Assembly (NCBI RefSeq): GCF_021155765.1
Contig: NC_060115.1
Coordinates: forward strand, 2,976,001-3,040,000
Source: Diprion similis
Lineage: Eukaryota > Arthropoda > Insecta > Hymenoptera > Diprionidae
Direction of reading: 5' to 3'
Length of the DNA stretch: 64,000 nt
Shown: one piece after another, positions 48,716 through 62,398 of the stretch
How the letters are laid out: every line of letters begins with the position of its first letter
Numbering within the stretch: position 1 is the stretch's first letter
Position numbers and translations under genes: made by a program
Notes under the pieces: model-generated
Told to the model about the DNA's origin: nothing
Databases searched by the model: none
Seen by the model: the letters and a program-made list of their open reading frames with translations, nothing else

Positions 48716-49449
48716 TTTTTGGCGAAAATATCAAACATTCTGAAAAAAGCTAGAATGAATTCTTTAAGGCACTATTCCGACGTAATTTTGCGAGAGAAAT
48801 CGATTTATCGCAGTCCCAATGCGCTGCGAGCAACACCTGTAAAGTGACAGCCGGAAAACAGCAGATTTTCATCGTCATTTCTCTGCTGCTGGTCCTACGC
48901 TATTTTTCATGTGTTTTTTGAGTTCCTGGGCGTCCAATTAGTCTAAAAAGCGTCATACTGATTGTTTCCTGGACCAAAAATTTTTTGGCTGAAAAAAATC
49001 CAAGGCTAACCCCTTTGCATTTTTGATGAAAATTTCGACGACTTTGAAAAGTGCTGCAATTAATTCTTTAGGGCACTATTCCGACGTAATTTTGCGAGAG
49101 AAATCGATTTATCGCAGTCCCAATGCGCTGCGAGCAACACCTGTAAAGTTACAGCCGGAAAACAGCAGATTTTCATCGTCATTTCTCTGCTGCTGGTCGT
49201 ACGCTATTTTTCATGTGTTTTTTGAGTTCCTGGGCGTCCAATTAGTCTAAAAAGCGTCATACTAATCGATTCCTAGACCAAAAATTTTTTAGCTGAAAAA
49301 AATCCAAGGCTAACCCCTTTGCATTTTTGATGAAAATTTCGACGACTTTGAAAAGTGCTGCAATTAATTTTTTAGAACGCTATTCCGACGTAATTTTGCG
49401 AGAGAAATCCATTTATCGCAGTCCCAATGCGCTGCGAGCAACACCTGTA

Positions 49450-52400
49450 AAGTTACAGCCGGAAAACAGCAGATTTTCATCGTCATTTCTCTGCTGCTGG
49501 TCCTACGCTATTTTTCATGTGTTTTTTGAGTTCCTGGGCGTCCAATTAGTCTAAAAAGCGTCATACTAATCGATTCCTAGACCAAAAATTTTTTGGCTGA
49601 AAAAAATCCAAGGCTAATCCCTTTGCATTTTTGATGAAAATTTCGACGACTTTGAAAAGTGCTGCAATTAATTCTTTAGAACACTATTCCGACGTAATTT
49701 TGCGAGAGAAATCGATTTATCGCAGTCCCAATGCGCTGCGAGCAACACCTGTAAAGTGACAGCCGGAAAACAGCAGATTTTCATCGTCATTTCTCTGCTG
49801 CTGGTCCTACGCTATTTTTCATGTGTTTTTTGAGTTCCTGGGCGTTCAATTAGTCTAAAAAGCGTCATACTAATCGATTCCTAGACCAAAAATTTTTTGG
49901 CTGGAAAAAATCCAAGGCTAACCCCTTTGCATTTTTGCTGAAAATTTTCATGACTTTGAAAAGTGCTGCAATTAATTCTTTAGAACACTATTCCGACGTG
50001 ATTTTGCGAGAGAAATCGATTTATCGCAGTCCCAATGCGCTGCGAGCAACACCTGTGAAGGTACAGCCGGAAAACAGCTGATTTTTATCGTCATTTCTCT
50101 GCTGCTGGTCCTACGCTATTTTTCATGTGTTTTTTGAGTTCCTGGGCGTCCAATTAGTCTAAAAAGGGTCATACTAATCGATTCCTAGACCAAAATTTTT
50201 TTAGCTGAAAAAAATCCAAGGCTAACCCCTTTGCATTTTTAATGAAAATTTCGACGACTTTGAAAAGTGCTGCAATTAATTCTTTAGAACACTATTCCGA
50301 CGTAATTTTGCGAGAGAAATCGATTTATCGCAGTCCCAATGCGCTGCGAGCAACACCTGTAAAGTTACAGCCGGAAAACAGCAGATTTTCATCGTCATTT
50401 CTCTGCTGCTGGTCCTACGCTATTTTTCATGTGTTTTTTGAGTTCCTGGGCGTCCAATTAGTCCAAAAAGCGTCATACTAATCAATTCCTAGACCGAAAA
50501 ATTTTTAGCTGAAAAAAATCCAAGGCTAACCCCTTTGCATTTTTGATGAAAATTTCGACGACTTTGAAAAGTGCTGCAATTGATTTTTTAGAACACTATT
50601 CCGACGTAATTTTGCGAGAGAAATCGATTTATCGCAGTCCCAATGCGCTGCGAGCAACACCTGTAAAGTTACAGCCGGAAAACAGCAGATTTTCATCGTC
50701 ATTTCTCTGCTGCTGGTCCTACGCTATTTTTCATGTGTTTTTTGAGTTCCTGGGCGTCCAATTAGTCTATAAAGCGTAATACTAATCGATTCCTAGACCA
50801 AAAATTTTTTGACTGAAAAAAATCCAAGGCTAACCCCTTTGCATTTTTGATGAAAATTTCGACGACTTTGAAAAGTGCTGCAATTAATTCTTTAGAACAC
50901 TATTCCGACGTAATTTTGCGAGAGAAATCGATTTATCGCAGTCCCAATGCGCTGCGAGCAACACCTGTAAAGTTACTGCCGAAAAACAGCAGATTTTCAT
51001 CGTCATTTCTCTGCTGCTGGTCCTACGCTATGTTTCATGTGTTTTTTGAGTTCCTGGGCGTCCAATTAGTCTAAAAAGCGTCATACTAATCGATTCCTAG
51101 ACCGAAAATTTTTTGGCTGAAAAAAATCCGAGGCTAACCCCTTTGCATTTTTGATGAAAATTTCGACGACTTTGAAAAGTGCTGCAATTAATTCTTTAGA
51201 ACACTATTCCGACGTAATTTTGCGAGAGAAATCGATTTATCGCAGTCCCAATGCGCTGCGAGCAACACCTGTAAAGTTACAGCCGAAAAACAGCAGATTT
51301 TCATCGTCATTTCTCTGCTGCTGGTCCTACGCTATTTTTCATGTGTTTTTTGAGTTCCTGGGCGTTCAATTAGTCTAAAAAGCGTCATACTAATCGATTC
51401 CTAGACCAAAAATTTTTAGGCTGAAAAAAATCCAAGGCTAATCCTTTTGCATTTTTGATGAAAATTCCGACGACTTTGAAAAGTGCTGCAATTAATTCTT
51501 TAGAACACTATTCCGACGTAATTTTGCGAGAGAAATCGATTTATCGCAGTCCCAATGCGCTGCGAGCAACACCTGTGAAGTTACAGCCGGAAAACAGCAG
51601 ATTTTCATCGTCATTTCTCTGCTGCTGGTCCTACGCTATTTTTCATGTGTTTTTTGAGTTCCTGGGCGTCCAATTAGTCTATAAAGCGTCATACTAATCG
51701 ATTCCTAGACCAAAAATTTTTTGACTGAAAAAAATCCAAGGCTAACCCCTTTGCATTTTTGATGAAAATTTCGACGACTTTGAAAAGTGCTGCAATTAAT
51801 TCTTTAGAACACTATTCCGACATAATTTTGCGAGAGAAATCGATTTATCGCAGTCCCAATGCGCTGCGAGCAACACCTGTAAAGTTTCAGCCGGAAAACA
51901 GCAGATTTTCATCGTCATTTCTCTGCTGCTGGTCCTACGCTATTTTTCATGTGTTTTTTGAGTTCCTGGGCGTTCAATTAGTCTAAAAAGCGTCATACTA
52001 ATCGATTCCTAGACCAAAAATTTTTAGGCTGAAAAAAATCCAAGGCTAATCCTTTTGCATTTTTGATGAAAATTCCGACGACTTTGAAAAGTGCTGCAAT
52101 GAATTCTTTAGAACACTATTCCGACGTAATTTTGCGAGAGAAATCGATTTATCGCAGTCCCAATGCGCTGCGAGCAACACCTGTGAAGTTACAGCCGAAA
52201 AACAGCAGATTTTCATCGTCATTTCTCTGCTGCTGGTCCTACGCTATTTTTCATGTGTTTTTTGAGTTCCTGGGCGTCCAATTAGTCCAAAAAGCGTCAT
52301 ACTAATCAATTCCTAGACCGAAAAATTTTTAGCTGAAAAAAATCCAAGGCTAACCCCTTTGCATTTTTGATGAAAATTTCGACGACTTTGAAAAGTGCTG

Positions 52401-53560
52401 CAATTAATTTTTTAGAACACTATTCCGACGTAATTTTGCGAGAGAAATCGATTTATCGCAGTCCCAATGCGCTGCGAGCAACACCTGTAAAGTTACAGCC
52501 GGAAAACAGCAGATTTTCATCGTCATTTCTCTGCTGCTGGTCCTACGCTATTTTTCATGTGTTTTTTGAGTTCCTGGGCGTCCAATTAGTCTATAAAGCG
52601 TCATACTAATCGATTCCTAGACCAAAAATTTTTTGGCTGAAAAAAATCCAAGGCTAACCCCTTTGCATTTTTGATGTAAATTTCGACGACTTTGAAAAGT
52701 GCTGCAATTAATTCTTTAGAACACTATTCCGACGTAATTTTGCGAGAGAAATCGATTTATCGCAGTCCCAATGCGCTGCGAGCAACACCTGAGAAGTTAC
52801 AGCCGGAAAACAGCAGATTTTCATCGTCATTTCTCTGCTGCTGGTCCTACGCTTTTTTTCATGTGTTTTTTGAGTTCCTGGGCGTCCAATTAGTCTATAA
52901 AGCGTCATACTAATCGATTCCTAGACCAAAAATTTTTTGGCTGAAAAAAATCCAAGGCTAACCCCTTTGCATTTTTGATGAAAATTTCGACGACTTTGAA
53001 CGGTGCTGCAATAAATTCTTTAGAACACTATTCCAGAGTAATTTTGCGAGAGAAATCGATTTATCGCAGTCCCAATGCGCTGCGAGCAACACCTGTAAAG
53101 TTACTGCCGTAAAACAGCAGATTTTCATCGTCATTTCTCTGCTGCTGGTCCTACGCTATGTTTCATGTGTTTTTTGAGTTCCTGGGCGTCCAATTAGTCT
53201 AAAAAGCGTCATACTAATCGATTCCTAGACCGAAAATTTTTTGGCTGAAAAAAATCCGAGGCTAACCCCTTTGCATTTTTGATGAAAATTTCGACGACTT
53301 TGAAAAGTGCTGCAATTAATTCTTCAGAACACTATTCCGACGTAATTTTGCGAGAGAAATCGATTTATCGCAGTCCCAATGCGCTGCGAGCAACACCTGT
53401 AAAGTTACAGCCGGAAAACAGCAGATTTTCATCGTCATTTCTCTGCTGCTGGTCCTACGCTATTTTTCATGTGTTTTTTGAGTTCCTGGGCGTTCAATTA
53501 GTCTAAAAAGCGTCATACTAATCGATTCCTAGACCAAAAATTTTTAGGCTGAAAAAAATC
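49450..53560 (+). repeat. Higher-order block A (14-monomer repeat, copy 1)
   Basis: Nearly identical to 53706-57816 at an offset of 4256 bp, which is 14 times 304. Monomer-specific variants, such as the TGATGTAAATTTC unit near 52672 and the AACGGTGCTGCAATAAA unit near 52998, recur in the same order. Confidence 0.9.
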
Positions 53561-53705
53561 CAAGGCTAATCCTTTTGCATTTTTGATGAAAATTCCGACG
53601 ACTTTGAAAAGTGCTGCAATTAATTCTTTAGAACACTATTCCGACGTAATTTGGCGAGAGAAATCGATTTATCGCAGTCCCAATGCGCTGCGAGCAACAC
53701 CTGTG

Positions 53706-56700
53706 AAGTTACAGCCGGAAAACAGCAGATTTTCATCGTCATTTCTCTGCTGCTGGTCCTACGCTATTTTTCATGTGTTTTTTGAGTTCCTGGGCGTCCA
53801 ATTAGTCTAAAAAGCGTCATACTAATCGATTCCTAGACCAAAAATTTTTTGGCTGAAAAAAATCCAAGGCTAATCCCTTTGCATTTTTGATGGAAATTTC
53901 GACGACTTTGAAAAGTGCTGCAATTAATTCTTTAGAACACTATTCCGACGTAATTTTGCGAGAGAAATCGATTTATCGCAGTCCCAATGCGCTGCGAGCA
54001 ACACCTGTAAAGTGACAGCCGGAAAACAGCAGATTTTCATCGTCATTTCTCTGCTGCTGGTCCTACGCTATTTTTCATGTGTTTTTTGAGTTCCTGGGCG
54101 TTCAATTAGTCTAAAAAGCGTCATACTAATCGATTCCTAGACCAAAAATTTTTTGGCTGGAAAAAATCCAAGGCTAACCCCTTTGCATTTTTGCTGAAAA
54201 TTTTCATGACTTTGAAAAGTGCTGCAATTAATTCTTTAGAACACTATTCCGACGTGATTTTGCGAGAGAAATCGATTTATCGCAGTCCCAATGCGCTGCG
54301 AGCAACACCTGTGAAGGTACAGCCGGAAAACAGCTGATTTTTATCGTCATTTCTCTGCTGCTGGTCCTACGCTATTTTTCATGTGTTTTTTGAGTTCCTG
54401 GGCGTCCAATTAGTCTAAAAAGGGTCATACTAATCGATTCCTAGACCAAAATTTTTTTAGCTGAAAAAAATCCAAGGCTAACCCCTTTGCATTTTTAATG
54501 AAAATTTCGACGACTTTGAAAAGTGCTGCAATTAATTCTTTAGAACACTATTCCGACGTAATTTTGCGAGAGAAATCGATTTATCGCAGTCCCAATGCGC
54601 TGCGAGCAACACCTGTAAAGTTACAGCCGGAAAACAGCAGATTTTCATCGTCATTTCTCTGCTGCTGGTCCTACGCTATTTTTCATGTGTTTTTTGAGTT
54701 CCTGGGCGTCCAATTAGTCCAAAAAGCGTCATACTAATCAATTCCTAGACCGAAAAATTTTTAGCTGAAAAAAATCCAAGGCTAACCCCTTTGCATTTTT
54801 GATGAAAATTTCGACGACTTTGAAAAGTGCTGCAATTGATTTTTTAGAACACTATTCCGACGTAATTTTGCGAGAGAAATCGATTTATCGCAGTCCCAAT
54901 GCGCTGCGAGCAACACCTGTAAAGTTACAGCCGGAAAACAGCAGATTTTCATCGTCATTTCTCTGCTGCTGGTCCTACGCTATTTTTCATGTGTTTTTTG
55001 AGTTCCTGGGCGTCCAATTAGTCTATAAAGCGTAATACTAATCGATTCCTAGACCAAAAATTTTTTGACTGAAAAAAATCCAAGGCTAACCCCTTTGCAT
55101 TTTTGATGAAAATTTCGACGACTTTGAAAAGTGCTGCAATTAATTCTTTAGAACACTATTCCGACGTAATTTTGCGAGAGAAATCGATTTATCGCAGTCC
55201 CAATGCGCTGCGAGCAACACCTGTAAAGTTACTGCCGAAAAACAGCAGATTTTCATCGTCATTTCTCTGCTGCTGGTCCTACGCTATGTTTCATGTGTTT
55301 TTTGAGTTCCTGGGCGTCCAATTAGTCTAAAAAGCGTCATACTAATCGATTCCTAGACCGAAAATTTTTTGGCTGAAAAAAATCCGAGGCTAACCCCTTT
55401 GCATTTTTGATGAAAATTTCGACGACTTTGAAAAGTGCTGCAATTAATTCTTTAGAACACTATTCCGACGTAATTTTGCGAGAGAAATCGATTTATCGCA
55501 GTCCCAATGCGCTGCGAGCAACACCTGTAAAGTTACAGCCGAAAAACAGCAGATTTTCATCGTCATTTCTCTGCTGCTGGTCCTACGCTATTTTTCATGT
55601 GTTTTTTGAGTTCCTGGGCGTTCAATTAGTCTAAAAAGCGTCATACTAATCGATTCCTAGACCAAAAATTTTTAGGCTGAAAAAAATCCAAGGCTAATCC
55701 TTTTGCATTTTTGATGAAAATTCCGACGACTTTGAAAAGTGCTGCAATTAATTCTTTAGAACACTATTCCGACGTAATTTTGCGAGAGAAATCGATTTAT
55801 CGCAGTCCCAATGCGCTGCGAGCAACACCTGTGAAGTTACAGCCGGAAAACAGCAGATTTTCATCGTCATTTCTCTGCTGCTGGTCCTACGCTATTTTTC
55901 ATGTGTTTTTTGAGTTCCTGGGCGTCCAATTAGTCTATAAAGCGTCATACTAATCGATTCCTAGACCAAAAATTTTTTGACTGAAAAAAATCCAAGGCTA
56001 ACCCCTTTGCATTTTTGATGAAAATTTCGACGACTTTGAAAAGTGCTGCAATTAATTCTTTAGAACACTATTCCGACATAATTTTGCGAGAGAAATCGAT
56101 TTATCGCAGTCCCAATGCGCTGCGAGCAACACCTGTAAAGTTTCAGCCGGAAAACAGCAGATTTTCATCGTCATTTCTCTGCTGCTGGTCCTACGCTATT
56201 TTTCATGTGTTTTTTGAGTTCCTGGGCGTTCAATTAGTCTAAAAAGCGTCATACTAATCGATTCCTAGACCAAAAATTTTTAGGCTGAAAAAAATCCAAG
56301 GCTAATCCTTTTGCATTTTTGATGAAAATTCCGACGACTTTGAAAAGTGCTGCAATGAATTCTTTAGAACACTATTCCGACGTAATTTTGCGAGAGAAAT
56401 CGATTTATCGCAGTCCCAATGCGCTGCGAGCAACACCTGTGAAGTTACAGCCGAAAAACAGCAGATTTTCATCGTCATTTCTCTGCTGCTGGTCCTACGC
56501 TATTTTTCATGTGTTTTTTGAGTTCCTGGGCGTCCAATTAGTCCAAAAAGCGTCATACTAATCAATTCCTGGACCGAAAAATTTTTAGCTGAAAAAAATC
56601 CAAGGCTAACCCCTTTGCATTTTTGATGAAAATTTCGACGACTTTGAAAAGTGCTGCAATTAATTTTTTAGAACACTATTCCGACGTAATTTTGCGAGAG

Positions 56701-57816
56701 AAATCGATTTATCGCAGTCCCAATGCGCTGCGAGCAACACCTGTAAAGTTACAGCCGGAAAACAGCAGATTTTCATCGTCATTTCTCTGCTGCTGGTCCT
56801 ACGCTATTTTTCATGTGTTTTTTGAGTTCCTGGGCGTCCAATTAGTCTATAAAGCGTCATACTAATCGATTCCTAGACCAAAAATTTTTTGGCTGAAAAA
56901 AATCCAAGGCTAACCCCTTTGCATTTTTGATGTAAATTTCGACGACTTTGAAAAGTGCTGCAATTAATTCTTTAGAACACTATTCCGACGTAATTTTGCG
57001 AGAGAAATCGATTTATCGCAGTCCCAATGCGCTGCGAGCAACACCTGAGAAGTTACAGCCGGAAAACAGCAGATTTTCATCGTCATTTCTCTGCTGCTGG
57101 TCCTACGCTTTTTTTCATGTGTTTTTTGAGTTCCTGGGCGTCCAATTAGTCTATAAAGCGTCATACTAATCGATTCCTAGACCAAAAATTTTTTGGCTGA
57201 AAAAAATCCAAGGCTAACCCCTTTGCATTTTTGATGAAAATTTCGACGACTTTGAACGGTGCTGCAATAAATTCTTTAGAACACTATTCCAGAGTAATTT
57301 TGCGAGAGAAATCGATTTATCGCAGTCCCAATGCGCTGCGAGCAACACCTGTAAAGTTACTGCCGTAAAACAGCAGATTTTCATCGTCATTTCTCTGCTG
57401 CTGGTCCTACGCTATGTTTCATGTGTTTTTTGAGTTCCTGGGCGTCCAATTAGTCTAAAAAGCGTCATACTAATCGATTCCTAGACCGAAAATTTTTTGG
57501 CTGAAAAAAATCCGAGGCTAACCCCTTTGCATTTTTGATGAAAATTTCGACGACTTTGAAAAGTGCTGCAATTAATTCTTCAGAACACTATTCCGACGTA
57601 ATTTTGCGAGAGAAATCGATTTATCGCAGTCCCAATGCGCTGCGAGCAACACCTGTAAAGTTACAGCCGGAAAACAGCAGATTTTCATCGTCATTTCTCT
57701 GCTGCTGGTCCTACGCTATTTTTCATGTGTTTTTTGAGTTCCTGGGCGTTCAATTAGTCTAAAAAGCGTCATACTAATCGATTCCTAGACCAAAAATTTT
57801 TAGGCTGAAAAAAATC
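53706..57816 (+). repeat. Higher-order block B (14-monomer repeat, copy 2)
   Basis: Copy of block A with few differences: TGATGGAAATTTC at about 53888 against TGATGAAAATTTC in A, and ATTCCTGGACCG at about 56565 against ATTCCTAGACCG in A. These argue against a pure assembly duplication. Confidence 0.9.
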
Positions 57817-60248
57817 CGAGGCTAACCCCTTTGCATTTTTGATGAAAATTTCGACGACTTTGAAAAGTGCTGCAATTAATTCTTTAGAACACTATTCCGA
57901 CGTAATTTTGCGAGAGAAATCGATTTATCGCAGTCCCAATGCGCTGCGAGCAACACCTGTAAAGTTACAGCCGAAAAACAGCAGATTTTCATCGTCATTT
58001 CTCTGCTGCTGGTCCTACGCTATTTTTCATGTGTTTTTTGAGTTCCTGGGCGTTCAATTAGTCTAAAAAGCGTCATACTAATCGATTCCTAGACCAAAAA
58101 TTTTTAGGCTGAAAAAAATCCAAGGCTAATCCTTTTGCATTTTTGATGAAAATTCCGACGACTTTGAAAAGTGCTGCAATTAATTCTTTAGAACACTATT
58201 CCGACGTAATTTTGCGAGAGAAATCGATTTATCGCAGTCCCAATGCGCTGCGAGCAACACCTGTGAAGTTACAGCCGGAAAACAGCAGATTTTCATCGTC
58301 ATTTCTCTGCTGCTGGTCCTACGCTATTTTTCATGTGTTTTTTGAGTTCCTGGGCGTCCAATTAGTCTATAAAGCGTCATACTAATCGATTCCTAGACCA
58401 AAAATTTTTTGACTGAAAAAAATCCAAGGCTAACCCCTTTGCATTTTTGATGAAAATTTCGACGACTTTGAAAAGTGCTGCAATTAATTCTTTAGAACAC
58501 TATTCCGACATAATTTTGCGAGAGAAATCGATTTATCGCAGTCCCAATGCGCTGCGAGCAACACCTGTAAAGTTTCAGCCGGAAAACAGCAGATTTTCAT
58601 CGTCATTTCTCTGCTGCTGGTCCTACGCTATTTTTCATGTGTTTTTTGAGTTCCTGGGCGTTCAATTAGTCTAAAAAGCGTCATACTAATCGATTCCTAG
58701 ACCAAAAATTTTTAGGCTGAAAAAAATCCAAGGCTAATCCTTTTGCATTTTTGATGAAAATTCCGACGACTTTGAAAAGTGCTGCAATGAATTCTTTAGA
58801 ACACTATTCCGACGTAATTTTGCGAGAGAAATCGATTTATCGCAGTCCCAATGCGCTGCGAGCAACACCTGTGAAGTTACAGCCGAAAAACAGCAGATTT
58901 TCATCGTCATTTCTCTGCTGCTGGTCCTACGCTATTTTTCATGTGTTTTTTGAGTTCCTGGGCGTCCAATTAGTCCAAAAAGCGTCATACTAATCAATTC
59001 CTAGACCGAAAAATTTTTAGCTGAAAAAAATCCAAGGCTAACCCCTTTGCATTTTTGATGAAAATTTCGACGACTTTGAAAAGTGCTGCAATTAATTTTT
59101 TAGAACACTATTCCGACGTAATTTTGCGAGAGAAATCGATTTATCGCAGTCCCAATGCGCTGCGAGCAACACCTGTAAAGTTACAGCCGGAAAACAGCAG
59201 ATTTTCATCGTCATTTCTCTGCTGCTGGTCCTACGCTATTTTTCATGTGTTTTTTGAGTTCCTGGGCGTCCAATTAGTCTATAAAGCGTCATACTAATCG
59301 ATTCCTAGACCAAAAATTTTTTGGCTGAAAAAAATCCAAGGCTAACCCCTTTGCATTTTTGATGTAAATTTCGACGACTTTGAAAAGTGCTGCAATTAAT
59401 TCTTTAGAACACTATTCCGACGTAATTTTGCGAGAGAAATCGATTTATCGCAGTCCCAATGCGCTGCGAGCAACACCTGAGAAGTTACAGCCGGAAAACA
59501 GCAGATTTTCATCGTCATTTCTCTGCTGCTGGTCCTACGCTTTTTTTCATGTGTTTTTTGAGTTCCTGGGCGTCCAATTAGTCTATAAAGCGTCATACTA
59601 ATCGATTCCTAGACCAAAAATTTTTTGGCTGAAAAAAATCCAAGGCTAACCCCTTTGCATTTTTGATGAAAATTTCGACGACTTTGAACGGTGCTGCAAT
59701 AAATTCTTTAGAACACTATTCCAGAGTAATTTTGCGAGAGAAATCGATTTATCGCAGTCCCAATGCGCTGCGAGCAACACCTGTAAAGTTACTGCCGTAA
59801 AACAGCAGATTTTCATCGTCATTTCTCTGCTGCTGGTCCTACGCTATGTTTCATGTGTTTTTTGAGTTCCTGGGCGTCCAATTAGTCTAAAAAGCGTCAT
59901 ACTAATCGATTCCTAGACCGAAAATTTTTTGGCTGAAAAAAATCCGAGGCTAACCCCTTTGCATTTTTGATGAAAATTTCGACGACTTTGAAAAGTGCTG
60001 CAATTAATTCTTCAGAACACTATTCCGACGTAATTTTGCGAGAGAAATCGATTTATCGCAGTCCCAATGCGCTGCGAGCAACACCTGTAAAGTTACAGCC
60101 GGAAAACAGCAGATTTTCATCGTCATTTCTCTGCTGCTGGTCCTACGCTATTTTTCATGTGTTTTTTGAGTTCCTGGGCGTTCAATTAGTCTAAAAAGCG
60201 TCATACTAATCGATTCCTAGACCAAAAATTTTTAGGCTGAAAAAAATC
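57817..60248 (+). repeat. Higher-order block C (8-monomer copy of the end of block B)
   Basis: Matches 55385-57816 at an offset of 2432 bp (8 times 304). It carries ATTCCTAGACCG at about 58997, like block A and unlike block B. After about 60249 the sequence instead follows the unit at 53561 onward (offset 6688, 22 times 304), shown by the shared AATTTGGCGAGAG variant at about 60339 and 53651. Confidence 0.85.
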
Positions 60249-60574
60249 CAAGGCTAATCCTTTTGCATTTTTGATGAAAATTCCGACGACTTTGAAAAGT
60301 GCTGCAATTAATTCTTTAGAACACTATTCCGACGTAATTTGGCGAGAGAAATCGATTTATCGCAGTCCCAATGCGCTGCGAGCAACACCTGTGAAGTTAC
60401 AGCCGGAAAACAGCAGATTTTCATCGTCATTTCTCTGCTGCTGGTCCTACGCTATTTTTCATGTGTTTTTTGAGTTCCTGGGCGTCCAATTAGTCCAAAA
60501 AGCGTCATACTAATCGATTCCTAGACCGAAAAATTTTTAGCTGAAAAAAATCCAAGGCTAACCCCTTTGCATTT

Positions 60575-62398
60575 TTGATGAAAATTTCGACGACTTTGAA
60601 AAGTGCTGCAATTAATTTTTTAGAACACTATTCCGACGTAATTTTGCGAGAAAAATCGATTTATCGCAGTCCCAATGCGCTGCGAGCAACACCTGTAAAG
60701 TTACAGCCGGAAAACAGCAGATTTTCATCGTCATTTCTCTGCTGCTGGTCCTACGCTATTTTTCATGTGTTTTTTGAGTTCCTGGGCGTCCAATTAGTCT
60801 ATAAAGCGTCATACTAATCGATTCCTGGACCAAAAATTTTTTGGCCGAAAAAAATCCAAGGCTAACCCATTTGCATTTTTGATGAAAATTTCGACGACTT
60901 TGAAAAGTGCTGCAATTAATTCTTTAGAACACTATTCCGACGTAATTTTGCGAGAGAAATCGATTTATCGCAGTCCTAATGCGCTGCGAGCAACACCTGA
61001 GAAGTTACGGCCGGAAAACAGCAGATTTTCATCGTCATTTCTCTGCTGCTGGTCCTACGCTTTTTTTCATGTGTTTTTTGAGTTCCTGGGCGTCCAATTA
61101 GTCTAAAAAGCGTCATACTAATCGATTCCTAGACCAAAAATTTTTTGGCTGAAAAAAATCCAAGGCTAACCCCTTTGCATTTTTGATGAAAATTTCGACG
61201 ACTTTGAACGGTGCTGCAATAAATTCTTTAGAACACTATTCCGACGTAATTTTGCGAGAGAAATCGATTTATCGCAGTCCCAATGCGCTGCGAGCAACAC
61301 CTGTAAAGTTACAGCCGGAAAACAGCAGATTTTCATCGTCATTTCTCTGCTGCTGGTCCTACGCTATTTTTCATGTGTTTTTTGAGTTCCTGGGCGTCCA
61401 ATTAGTCCAAAAAGCGTCATACTAATCGATTCCTAGACCGAAAATTTTTTAGCTGAAAAAAATTCAAGGCTAACCCCTTTGCATTTTTGATGAAAATTTC
61501 GACGACTTTGAAAAGTGCTGCAATTAATTCTTTAGAACACTATTCCGACGTAATTTTGCGAGAAAAATCGATTTATCGCAGTCCCAATGCGCTGCGAGCA
61601 ACACCTGTAAAGTTACAGCCGGAAAACAGCAGATTTTCATCGTCATTTCTCTGCTGCTGGTCCTACGCTATTTTTCATGTGTTTTTTGAGTTCCTGGGCG
61701 TCCAATTAGTCTATAAAGCGTCATACTAATCGATTCCTGGACCAAAAATTTTTTGGCCGAAAAAAATCCAAGGCTAACCCCTTTGCATTTTTGATGAAAA
61801 TTTCGACGACTTTGAAAAGTGCTGCAATTAATTCTTTAGAACACTATTCCGACGTAATTTTGCGAGAGAAATCGATTTATCGCAGTCCTAATGCGCTGCG
61901 AGCAACACCTGAGAAGTTACGGCCGGAAAACAGCAGATTTTCATCGTCATTTCTCTGCTGCTGGTCCTACGCTTTTTTTCATGTGTTTTTTGAGTTCCTG
62001 GGCGTCCAATTAGTCTAAAAAGCGTCATACTAATCGATTCCTAGACCAAAAATTTTTTGGCTGAAAAAAATCCAAGGCTAACCCCTTTGCATTTTTGATG
62101 AAAATTTCGACGACTTTGAACGGTGCTGCAATAAATTCTTTAGAACACTATTCCGACGTAATTTTGCGAGAGAAATCGATTTATCGCAGTCCCAATGCGC
62201 TGCGAGCAACACCTGTAAAGTTACAGCCGGAAAACAGCAGATTTTCATCGTCATTTCTCTGCTGCTGGTCCTACGCTATTTTTCATGTGTTTTTTGAGTT
62301 CCTGGGCGTCCAATTAGTCCAAAAAGCGTCATACTAATCGATTCCTAGACCGAAAATTTTTTAGCTGAAAAAAATTCAAGGCTAACCCCTTTGCATTT
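60575..62398 (+). repeat. Two copies of a 3-monomer (912-bp) higher-order unit
   Basis: 60575-61486 and 61487-62398 share the order of three monomer types: one with GCGAGAAAAATCG, one with CAGTCCTAATGCG and AAGTTACGGCC, and one with GAACGGTGCTGCAATAAA. They differ at a few sites, such as ATTTTTTAG against ATTCTTTAG and AACCCATTTG against AACCCCTTTG. Confidence 0.88.

Noticed and set aside
52708-52908. 66-codon minus-strand frame in some satellite copies
   Set aside because: Present only in the monomer type with a private variant and repeated at 56964 and 59396 by block duplication; no sign of coding.
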